Source of the DNA: an uncultured Fodinibius sp.
Lineage (GTDB): Bacteria; Bacteroidota; Rhodothermia; Balneolales; Balneolaceae
Length of the DNA: 64,000 nt
Direction: 5' to 3'
Assembly (NCBI GenBank): GCA_913056455.1
Contig: CAJXMJ010000001.1
Coordinates: forward strand, 806,001-870,000
Of this stretch, positions 26,252-33,536 are shown piece by piece (position 1 is the first letter of the stretch; every line of letters starts with the position of its first letter). The position numbers and the translations under genes were made by a program. Below the pieces are notes generated by a model. That model was not told where the DNA came from. It ran no database searches and worked only from the letters and a program-made list of their open reading frames with translations.

Positions 26252-28660
26252 TTATTGTCGAAGTTTTGCTGAATACTGCTTTTCAAGAACCTTAAGAACT
26301 TTATTAATTATAGGTTCTACATCCTTGATAGTCAATGTCTTTTCTTTATCAAGGAAAGAAAGTCTGAATGCAATACTTTTTTTGTTGTCTCCGAGTGATT
26401 CTCCCTCAAAAACATCAAAAACATTCAGTTCTTTGAGCGAATCGCCGGCTGTGTCTTCAATGGTTTTTAGAAGGTCGCCCGCTTTGATATGAGAGTCAAC
26501 AACTACTCCAAAATCAAAATCAAAAGCAGGAAATTTGGAAACCGATTCGTATTCCTGGGAACCTATCTGCTCACGCACTTCTTGAAATTTTGTAAGCGAA
26601 AATTCTGCGGCAAAAGCAGGGAGTTCAATATCGTAATTTTCTCTTAGCTCTCGGGGAATCTTGAAGATTCGTCCTATTTCTTCCTCTTCAAAGGTGTATA
26701 GCAGCCTGTTTTGGTCATCAGCCTGTTGGGTTAGGGCATCCGATAGGTCAAACTTTTGTAAGAAATTCTCTACCGGGGCCTTGAGGTCAAAAACATCATA
26801 GTGTTCCGGATCGGTTTTCCAGTGCTCTATGGTTTTAAATCCAGCCAGACCGAACAGAATATTGGTATGTTCTTTAATGTTTTGATGATAAGTGCCCTCC
26901 TCAGCTTTTTCAAAAACATTTCCCATTTCAAAGAATCGCACCTGCTTAGCCTTACGATTGAAGTTATAAGCTACCGATGTCAAAAATCCGTAGAGCAGGG
27001 AAGGACGCAGAGTTGTCATATCTGTAGATATCGGGTTAAGGGTATGAATCATGTCATCCAAATCACCCAGCAATTTAGCATCCTCTTCAGGCATTAGGGA
27101 GTTCGAGTAAATTTCCCGGAACTGCATCCCCTTGGCAGTTTCTTTAGCTTTGCTTAATAATTTTTCCCAGTCAGTTAGTGGCTCGGGCGACGTAAATTTG
27201 CCGTGTTTGGGCGTGGGGATGTTGTTATAATCAAACAAGCGTCCGACCTCTTCAATTAGGTCTACTTCGCGTTCCAGATCGGGGCGGAATGTAGGAATGG
27301 AATAGGTAAGGGTATCTTCATTCTTATCGATGAGTTCAAGCTCCAGTCCCTGTAGAATATTTGCAATTTTGTCAGCGCTGAAATCGGTGCCCAGCAAACG
27401 ATTGACGTATGATTTTCTGAGTGTAAGTTCTTTGGATTCTGTTTTTGTGGGATGCTTGTCCGTGCAAGCTTCTACAATGGTGCCTCCTGCAATCTCGGTC
27501 ATGAGCTTAGCCGCTCGTTCAGCTGCAATACGCTGTAACTGAGGATCTATGCCCCGTTCAAAGCGATAGGAGGCATCGGATTGTAACATCTGCTCCTTGG
27601 CTGTTTTCCGGATCGTTGTGGGATCAAAATAAGCGCTTTCAATCAACACATTTTGTGTTTGGTTGCTTACCTCAGAATCAACACCGCCCATCACACCGGC
27701 AATGGCAACGGGTTCTTTTCCATCACAAATAAAAAGAGTTCCAGCAGAACACGTTCGTTTTACATGATCAAGTGTTTCAAATTCGATTTCTTCATCAAAA
27801 TCTTTAACGATGATTTCATTGCCTTTGATGGTATCGGCATCGAAACCGTGGAGGGGTTGTCCCAATTCAAACATCACATAATTTGTGATATCTACAATAT
27901 TGTTTACAGGACGAACCCCAATAGCTTTAAGGCGATCTTGCAGCCAATTGGGAGATTCTTCAACGGTTACATCTTTTACCAACTTCCCAACATAACGATG
28001 ACATTTTTCTGGAGATTCTATTGTTATGTCAATCTCATCGAGGGGCTCGACTTCTTCAAAATCAGTATTAAAGGGTTTCTTTAGATCCAGGTTTAGTGCT
28101 GCTGCCAAATCTCTTGCAACTCCCACATGGCAGGTGGCATCGGGTCGATTGGGAGTAAGTTCTATATCGATAATAAAATCCTGATACAAGTCGATTGCTT
28201 CGCTCAGCGGAGTTCCGGGTTTTAAACCGTTATCGAGGACCATAATACCACTGTGGTCATCGCCAAGTCCAAGCTCATCTTCTGCACAGATCATACCATT
28301 GGACTTCTCGCCACGCAGTTTTGCTTTGCGGATGGTGAACGGTTCACCATTTTCCGTTTCAATCGGCAGGGTGGTACCAACAGTGGCTACCGGTACTTTC
28401 TGACCGACCGCTACATTGTCTGCCCCACAGATGATCTGTTGCTGATTAGGGCCAATGTCAACCTGACAAATATGAAGACGATCAGCGTTTGGGTGATCGC
28501 TGACATTTAATACTTCACCGACGACCACTCCCTCAAGGTTACTGCCATATTGCGATACTTCTTCTACCTCTAAGCCAATAAGCGTAAGCTTTTCGGTCGT
28601 TTCTTCTGGTGAGAGGTTTAAATCAATTAATTCTTTTAGCCAGTTGTAAGAAATCTTCAT
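26252..28660 (-). CDS. pheT: Phenylalanyl-tRNA synthetase beta subunit
   Basis: The 802-residue beta subunit of the alpha2-beta2 enzyme. The N-terminal tRNA-binding (OB/EMAP) domain is seen in VGEVLNVSDHPNADRLHICQ, then B3/B4 editing domain (NRPDATCHVGVARDLAA, NNIVDITNYVMFELGQPLHG), B5 (GKFTSPEPLTDWEK region after DLIEEVGRLFDYNNIP), the catalytic-like core and the C-terminal anticodon-binding FDX domain (VSKFPAFDFDFGVVVD). Length and order are normal. It follows pheS, but the intergenic gap holds a palindromic repeat rather than tight coupling. Confidence 0.97.
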   Translation of the reverse strand: MKISYNWLKELIDLNLSPEETTEKLTLIGLEVEEVSQYGSNLEGVVVGEVLNVSDHPNADRLHICQVDIGPNQQQIICGADNVAVGQKVPVATVGTTLPIETENGEPFTIRKAKLRGEKSNGMICAEDELGLGDDHSGIMVLDNGLKPGTPLSEAIDLYQDFIIDIELTPNRPDATCHVGVARDLAAALNLDLKKPFNTDFEEVEPLDEIDITIESPEKCHRYVGKLVKDVTVEESPNWLQDRLKAIGVRPVNNIVDITNYVMFELGQPLHGFDADTIKGNEIIVKDFDEEIEFETLDHVKRTCSAGTLFICDGKEPVAIAGVMGGVDSEVSNQTQNVLIESAYFDPTTIRKTAKEQMLQSDASYRFERGIDPQLQRIAAERAAKLMTEIAGGTIVEACTDKHPTKTESKELTLRKSYVNRLLGTDFSADKIANILQGLELELIDKNEDTLTYSIPTFRPDLEREVDLIEEVGRLFDYNNIPTPKHGKFTSPEPLTDWEKLLSKAKETAKGMQFREIYSNSLMPEEDAKLLGDLDDMIHTLNPISTDMTTLRPSLLYGFLTSVAYNFNRKAKQVRFFEMGNVFEKAEEGTYHQNIKEHTNILFGLAGFKTIEHWKTDPEHYDVFDLKAPVENFLQKFDLSDALTQQADDQNRLLYTFEEEEIGRIFKIPRELRENYDIELPAFAAEFSLTKFQEVREQIGSQEYESVSKFPAFDFDFGVVVDSHIKAGDLLKTIEDTAGDSLKELNVFDVFEGESLGDNKKSIAFRLSFLDKEKTLTIKDVEPIINKVLKVLEKQYSAKLRQ

Positions 28661-28683
28661 TTAGCTATAAATAATTTGACGAA

Positions 28684-28749
28684 TGTCATATCGAGCGGTA
28701 ATGAGATATCTTTCTGTTGGATAAGATCTCTTCTTGCCTCGAGATGACA
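28684..28749. repeat. Intergenic palindromic repeat of REP type
   Basis: TGTCATATCGAG (28684-28695) and CTCGAGATGACA (28738-28749) are near-perfect inverted ends, and inner segments GAGATATCTT and AAGATCTCTT also pair. The TGTCAT-TCGA ... TCGA-ATGACA form with AGATCTCTT inside is familiar from dispersed intergenic palindromes of Bacteroidota genomes. It lies in the pheS-pheT gap and would fold into a long hairpin in the mRNA. Only one copy is present in this window. Confidence 0.6.
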
Positions 28750-28765
28750 ACTGTGTTGTATTTAT

Positions 28766-29776
28766 TTAATGAAATTGTTCTAAAAATCGAACGTCGTTAT
28801 TGTAAAAGATGCGGATATCATCAATTTGATGGCGAAGCATGGCAATACGTTCAACGCCCATGCCCCAGGCGAACCCGGTATACTCCTCCGGATCAATATC
28901 TACGGCTTTTAACACGTTGGGATCAACCATTCCCGATCCCAGAATTTCCAGCCATTTTCCATCGTCGTTTGGGTCGTTCGTTTCCCACCAGATATCCATT
29001 TCGAGACTGGGTTCTGTAAAAGGGAAATACCCCGGACGTAGTCGATATTTAACATCAGAGCCGAACATCAGTTTAGCAAAACTGATAAGGGTTTCCTTGA
29101 GCTCGGCGATGCTTACATCCGTATCGATATAGAGTGCTTCTACTTGGTGAAATAGAAAATATGATTTGGGCGATACGGCCTCATTGCGATATACACGTCC
29201 CGGCATGATTGCACGGATGGGGGGATCCTGTTCTTGCATTAGACGAATCTGAACAGGAGAGGTATGTGTACGTAAGACTAAATCTTGATCGTTTTCATTC
29301 TTTTCAATAAAAAAGGTGTCCTGTTCATCACGTGCAGGGTGATTGGGAGGAAAATTCAGCGCCGTAAAGTTATGAAAATCGTCCTCAATTTCCGGTCCGT
29401 CGGCAATAGAAAATCCGAGACGATAGAAAATATTCTTCATCTCTTCCATCGTCTGAGTAAGGGGATGATAAGATCCTGACGAATAGGGCGGAGCTGGAAG
29501 AGTAATATCGTCCGTTGCTTTTAGGTCGGCTGCCTCGTTACGCTCTAATCTTTTCTCTGCTTCTTCAAAAGTTTGTTCAGCAAGATTTTTTACCTCATTC
29601 ATTGCGCGACCAACTTCGGCCTTTTTTTCATTAGGCACTTCGCTCATTCGCGAAAACATTGACTGCACCTTCCCATTTCTGGATAAAAACTCCAGGCGGA
29701 ACGATTCAAGATCTTCCTCACTCGTTATGCTATAGTTAGTAACTTCTTGTTTCAGTTGTTTTATATCGTCGAGCAT
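28766..29776 (-). CDS. pheS: Phenylalanyl-tRNA synthetase alpha subunit
   Basis: The 336-residue catalytic subunit. It has the N-terminal coiled-coil tRNA-binding arm, class II motif 1 (HPLTQTMEEMKNIFYRLGFS), motif 2 (VYRNEAVSPKSYFLFHQVEALYID) and motif 3 (YTGFAWGMGVERIAMLRHQIDDI), plus the phenylalanine pocket FPFTEPSLEMDIWW. All key motifs are intact. It follows rplT on the same strand but has a terminator and an extra hairpin in between, so it may have its own control region. Confidence 0.97.
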   Translation of the reverse strand: MLDDIKQLKQEVTNYSITSEEDLESFRLEFLSRNGKVQSMFSRMSEVPNEKKAEVGRAMNEVKNLAEQTFEEAEKRLERNEAADLKATDDITLPAPPYSSGSYHPLTQTMEEMKNIFYRLGFSIADGPEIEDDFHNFTALNFPPNHPARDEQDTFFIEKNENDQDLVLRTHTSPVQIRLMQEQDPPIRAIMPGRVYRNEAVSPKSYFLFHQVEALYIDTDVSIAELKETLISFAKLMFGSDVKYRLRPGYFPFTEPSLEMDIWWETNDPNDDGKWLEILGSGMVDPNVLKAVDIDPEEYTGFAWGMGVERIAMLRHQIDDIRIFYNNDVRFLEQFH

Positions 29777-29815
29777 AAAATTGTCTGTGAAAAATGATTT
29801 CAGCTATATATGAAA

Positions 29816-29862
29816 TACGCAATACGCTTTACGCCAAAAAAGGGCGTATGACGTATTGCGTA
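29816..29862. repeat. Long imperfect hairpin in the pheST leader
   Basis: TACGCAATACG (29816-29826) pairs with CGTATTGCGTA (29852-29862), and inside it TACGCC (29830-29835) pairs with GGCGTA (29843-29848). There is a 3/3 internal loop and a short loop of A and G. The sequence lies between the rplT terminator and the pheS start, so it is in the untranslated leader of pheST. No T-tract follows. It may be a dispersed palindrome or a regulatory structure. Confidence 0.55.
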
Positions 29863-29908
29863 ATAGTAAGTGGAATCTATTTAATTCGGAGGAACCCATC
29901 AATAGAAA

Positions 29909-29957
29909 TAAAAAAACCGATCCTCCCGAAGATACGAGGGGACCGGTTTTTAAAATC
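29909..29957 (-). terminator. Rho-independent terminator after rplT
   Basis: On the minus strand AAAAACCGGTCC is followed, after CCTCGTATCTTCGG, by GAGGATCGGTTTTTTT. The stem pairs AACCG and TCC with GGA and CGGTT and runs into seven U's. It begins about 12 bases after the rplT stop. Confidence 0.78.
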
Positions 29958-29968
29958 ATTACACGCTA

Positions 29969-30316
29969 TCAGCTTTGAGCTTCTTCTACAATAGCGGTGA
30001 ATGTCTCCGGATCATTGACGGCAAGATCAGCCAAGACCTTGCGATTGATCTGAATATCTTTTTGTCCTAAGGCTCCCATCAGTCGCGAGTAGGTCGTACC
30101 ATTTTGACGGGCAGCAGCATTAATGCGTGTGATCCAGAGCTTTCTGAATTCACGTTTGCGAACTTTACGATCACGATACTGATACAGCATCCCTTTTTCG
30201 ACCGTATTTTTCGCAAACTTATAAACATTCTTTCGCTTGCCCCAGTAACCTTTCGCCTGTTTTAAAATCTTGCGGCGACGGCGACGGGAAGCCACCTTAT
30301 TTCTTGATCGTGGCAT
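29969..30316 (-). CDS. rplT: 50S ribosomal protein L20
   Basis: A 115-residue basic protein. The N-terminus [20 protein letters not shown] and [20 protein letters not shown] are characteristic of L20, an early assembly protein that binds 23S r[23 protein letters not shown] follows. In other bacteria L20 also represses its own operon by binding the leader. Here it follows rpmI by 34 bases, and the infC-rpmI gap holds a terminator-like hairpin. Confidence 0.98.
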   Translation of the reverse strand: MPRSRNKVASRRRRRKILKQAKGYWGKRKNVYKFAKNTVEKGMLYQYRDRKVRKREFRKLWITRINAAARQNGTTYSRLMGALGQKDIQINRKVLADLAVNDPETFTAIVEEAQS

Positions 30317-30350
30317 TTTGTCTAATGTTTAAGAGTTAATATTTGTGTAA

Positions 30351-30548
30351 TTAGCTGTAAGGAAGCATTTGCTCGACATCTTTTTTCTGGGTTTCATCAA
30401 CCTCAGTAACTTTGCCGAGTTTGCGCTTCTTTCTACTTGTTTTCTTCGTGAGGATATGAGCCTTTCCGGCTTTTTTGCGCATATACTTACCGGAACCGGT
30501 TTTCTTAAAGCGCTTTTTAGCCCCACTATGTGATTTCATTTTTGGCAT
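30351..30548 (-). CDS. rpmI: 50S ribosomal protein L35
   Basis: A 65-residue basic protein beginning [18 protein letters not shown], the standard L35 N-terminus, with [18 protein letters not shown] in the middle. The frame extends 17 codons upstream to 30599, but the conserved start is the ATG at 30548. It lies between infC and rplT as in most bacteria. Confidence 0.97.
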   Translation of the reverse strand: MPKMKSHSGAKKRFKKTGSGKYMRKKAGKAHILTKKTSRKKRKLGKVTEVDETQKKDVEQMLPYS

Positions 30549-30688
30549 AACGAAATACCTTTTAATATTTCTTGGAATTATGGCTTGGAAGATAAGCAAT
30601 TGCGGGTACAGATTAAACTCTTAATCAAAAGTTATTCTCAAAATAATTTCATCATTGAAACTTTTATTTAATCTATTTCCAGAGATAT

Positions 30689-30723
30689 TAAAAAACCCTG
30701 CTGAAGATGTTCCTCAACAGGGT
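30689..30723 (-). terminator. Terminator or attenuator between infC and rpmI
   Basis: On the minus strand ACCCTGTTGA and TCAGCAGGGT form a 10-bp stem (one G-U pair) around a short loop and run into TTTTTT. It lies about 60 bases after the infC stop and about 140 bases before rpmI. It would separate thrS-infC from rpmI-rplT unless read through, and it is well placed for regulation of the ribosomal-protein pair. Confidence 0.72.
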
Positions 30724-30780
30724 GATACTAAGAATAATATCTGAATATAATTTTCGGCAGCGCAGATAAAGAGAGGCTAC

Positions 30781-31341
30781 CTATGAACCGCCTTTGCCGG
30801 TAGGTGCCAACATCATAATCATTCGGCGACCTTCCATGTTTGGCTTGGATTCAATTTCACTGACATCATCCAACTCTTCAGCCAAATCGTGAAGCAATTC
30901 TTCTCCTTTCTCGGTGTAGAGCATGTCACGGCCACGGAATTGTACCGTAGCTTTAACTTTGTCTCCACCTTCCAGAAATTCCCGGGCATGACGAGTTTTG
31001 AATTCCAAATCATGATCGTCGGTATTGGGCCGGAAACGAAGCTCTTTAACCTGAACGGTATGCTGCTTCTTTTTAGCTTCTTTTTCTTTCTTTTTCTTCT
31101 TGTACATGTATTTACCGAAATCCAGCACCTTGCAAACCGGTGGTTTGGCATTAGGAGCTACCTCGACGAGATCCATGCCATACGATTCTGCAATTTCTAA
31201 TGCGCGATCGATGGGTACAATCTCGTGTTCCTTTTCCACATCTTCAGGGTGAACCACCCTTACTTTTGATGCACGGATTTCTTCATTAGCATTGGGACGA
31301 TCATCATTGCCCCGTGGTCGTCGTCTTCTAGTCTTTGCGAT
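30781..31341 (-). CDS. infC: Translation initiation factor IF-3, probably starting at an AUC codon
   Basis: IF-3 binds the 30S subunit and checks start codons. The core (LEIAESYGMDLVEVAPNAKP, VCKVLDFGKYMYKKKKKEKE, TVQVKELRFRPNTDDHDLEF, KPNMEGRRMIMMLAPTGKG) is intact. The first conventional start in frame is a GTG at 31257, which would remove 28 residues. The frame stays open upstream through EEIRASKVRVVHPED, which matches the normal IF-3 N-terminal domain, to ATC at 31341-31339, just after an in-frame TAA. AGAGGT stands 5 bases before this ATC. Translation from ATC gives 186 residues beginning (M)AKTRRRRPRG, as expected for the family. AUU/AUC starts are known for infC and serve autoregulation. 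Confidence 0.9.
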   Translation of the reverse strand: MAKTRRRRPRGNDDRPNANEEIRASKVRVVHPEDVEKEHEIVPIDRALEIAESYGMDLVEVAPNAKPPVCKVLDFGKYMYKKKKKEKEAKKKQHTVQVKELRFRPNTDDHDLEFKTRHAREFLEGGDKVKATVQFRGRDMLYTEKGEELLHDLAEELDDVSEIESKPNMEGRRMIMMLAPTGKGGS

Positions 31342-31382
31342 AAGTTACCTCTTGTTTTTATTAAAATTAATCAAATTAAAAC

Positions 31383-33329
31383 CTAATGGTTCGGAACCTC
31401 TTTGTTATCAATCTCAGTAGTGAGATTAGAAAGAAATTCAGAAAAATCAAAAGTTCCGATGTCACCTTCTTTATGGCGTCGAACCGATACAGTTCCATCG
31501 GATTCTTCATCACCACCTACTATTAACATATATGGTATCTTGCTCGTTTCAGCATCTCGAATTTTTCCACCTATGGGTTCACTTCGAGTGTCTACCTCAA
31601 CCCGTACATCTTCTTCTTTTAGCTTGGATGCACATTTGAAGGCATACTCATTAAAATCGTCAGAAACGGGTATAATTTGAACCTGCTTTGGAGCAAGCCA
31701 AACAGGGAAATCGCCTGCAAAATGTTCAATTAAGATGCTGGTAAACCGCTCCATAGAGCCAAAAGGTGCACGGTGAATAATCACCGGACGGTGTTTGTTG
31801 TTATCAGATCCCACATAGGTTAAGTCAAAACGCTCGGGCATTACATAATCTACCTGTATAGTGCCCAGTTGCCATTTTCGGCCAATAGCGTCACGGATAA
31901 TGAAATCAATTTTTGGACCGTAGAAACTTGCTTCACCACGGGCAACCTTGTAGTCTAGATCCATCTCGTCGGCCACTTCTTTAATTTCGCGTTCAGCCCG
32001 ATCCCAAAATTCTTCGGCACCGCCGTATTTATCCTCATTGTCATCGCGGTAAGAAAGCCGTATATCCACGGGCATTTCAAAAGTGCCGAACACAAGTTCT
32101 GTCAATTCAATGACGTTAATGATTTCATCTTTGAGCTGGTCATGCGTACAATAGATATGAGCATCATCCTGAGTAAAACCACGCACACGTGAGAGGCCGT
32201 TTAATTCCCCGGATTGTTCATAGCGATATACACTTCCGAACTCAGCAAGCCGCATCGGAAGATCACGATAGCTGCGTAGTTCGTTCGAGTATATGCGGTG
32301 ATGGTGCGGACAGTTCATTGGTTTAAGTAGATAGCCTTCACCATCTTCTCCCATTTCAATAGGATTGTACTGTGATTCGCGGTAATAGGGAAAGTGGCCC
32401 GAAGTTCGATATAATTTCAGGTTTCCAATATGCGGAGTAATGACTTCCTGATACCCTCGCTTTTTCTGTTCCTCCCTTAAAAAAGCTTCAAGTGTACGAC
32501 GCAATACAGTGCCGTTGGGCAACCAGACTGGTAATCCCTGTCCAACCATGGGATCGATCATATAAATACCCAGTTCTTTGCCAAGCTTTTTGTGGTCCCG
32601 TTTCTTGGCTTCCTCAACTTGTTCGATATACTGGTTGAGGAGTTTCTGCTTGGGAAAGGAAATGCCATAAATTCGCGTGAGCTGTTCATTGTTTTCATCT
32701 CCCCGCCAGTATGCTCCGGCCAGACTGGTTAGTTTTACCGCTTTGATACGACCGGTATCCGGTATATGAGGTCCCCGGCACAGATCAGTAAAATCTCCTT
32801 GCTTATAAAAAGTAATATTGTCGTCTTCGAGATCTTTGATGAGCTCAATCTTGTATTCATTGCCCACATCTTTGTAAAAGTCGAGCGCATCTTCTTTGGA
32901 GACCGGTTTGCGCGTGAACTCGTTTTTCTCACGGGCCAGCTCAATCATTTTATTTTCTATCTTTTCGAGATCGTCTTCGCCGACCGTTTGATCTCCAAAG
33001 TCGATATCATAGTAAAAACCATTTTCAACGGGCGGTCCGATAGCAAATTTCGCATTTGGATACAGTTCCTGAATAGCTTCGGCCAAAACATGTGCAGAAG
33101 AGTGCCAGAATGTATATTTACCGTCCTCACTGTCCCAGGTATTAATCGTAATGGTGCCATCACGATTAATTGGTCGATTTAAATCCATGATTTCATCATC
33201 AAGGGTAATACTCAGGGCTTCGCGAGCCAATCCCTTAGAAATTGATTCAGCAACTTCTCGTCCGGTGGTGCCTTTAGGAAACTGTTTCTCGCTTCCGTCT
33301 GGAAATGTAATGGTAATCTGTTCAGCCAT
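31383..33329 (-). CDS. thrS: Threonyl-tRNA synthetase
   Basis: A 648-residue class II synthetase. Domains: N-terminal TGS (ITFPDGSEKQFPKGTTGREV), the editing domain with HSSAHVLAEA (HxxxH) and the CRGPHIPDTGRI segment, motif 2 (FGSVYRYEQSGELNGLSRVR), the zinc site with MNCPHH, and the C-terminal anticodon-binding domain (QVQIIPVSDDFNEYAFKCA). It lies 41 bases before infC, the classic thrS-infC-rpmI-rplT order. No T-box or other leader structure was recognised upstream. Confidence 0.98.
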   Translation of the reverse strand: MAEQITITFPDGSEKQFPKGTTGREVAESISKGLAREALSITLDDEIMDLNRPINRDGTITINTWDSEDGKYTFWHSSAHVLAEAIQELYPNAKFAIGPPVENGFYYDIDFGDQTVGEDDLEKIENKMIELAREKNEFTRKPVSKEDALDFYKDVGNEYKIELIKDLEDDNITFYKQGDFTDLCRGPHIPDTGRIKAVKLTSLAGAYWRGDENNEQLTRIYGISFPKQKLLNQYIEQVEEAKKRDHKKLGKELGIYMIDPMVGQGLPVWLPNGTVLRRTLEAFLREEQKKRGYQEVITPHIGNLKLYRTSGHFPYYRESQYNPIEMGEDGEGYLLKPMNCPHHHRIYSNELRSYRDLPMRLAEFGSVYRYEQSGELNGLSRVRGFTQDDAHIYCTHDQLKDEIINVIELTELVFGTFEMPVDIRLSYRDDNEDKYGGAEEFWDRAEREIKEVADEMDLDYKVARGEASFYGPKIDFIIRDAIGRKWQLGTIQVDYVMPERFDLTYVGSDNNKHRPVIIHRAPFGSMERFTSILIEHFAGDFPVWLAPKQVQIIPVSDDFNEYAFKCASKLKEEDVRVEVDTRSEPIGGKIRDAETSKIPYMLIVGGDEESDGTVSVRRHKEGDIGTFDFSEFLSNLTTEIDNKEVPNH

Positions 33330-33536
33330 TAAGAGATAAATATACGTTTAAAAGATGTTCGTACTTTTTGTTAAAGCCTCTAAAGATATAAAAATTACAA
33401 AACAGGCACAGGTACATTTCTGCTTAATTGTAAATAAGAAATTATGGTTTTATTTATTGCTATAGAATTATAGATTATCGACGATAATATCTACGGTACG
33501 GATGGTACAGATTAAAACAAGGACATAACAACAGAG

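Noticed and set aside
27653-28084. 143-codon plus-strand ORF
   Set aside because: Antisense inside pheT; no independent signal.
28684-29862. Possible CRISPR-like or mobile element because of two strong palindromes
   Set aside because: The two palindromes differ in sequence and there are no regular repeats or spacers, transposase or target duplications.
32766-33182. 138-codon plus-strand ORF
   Set aside because: Antisense inside thrS, whose motifs are intact.
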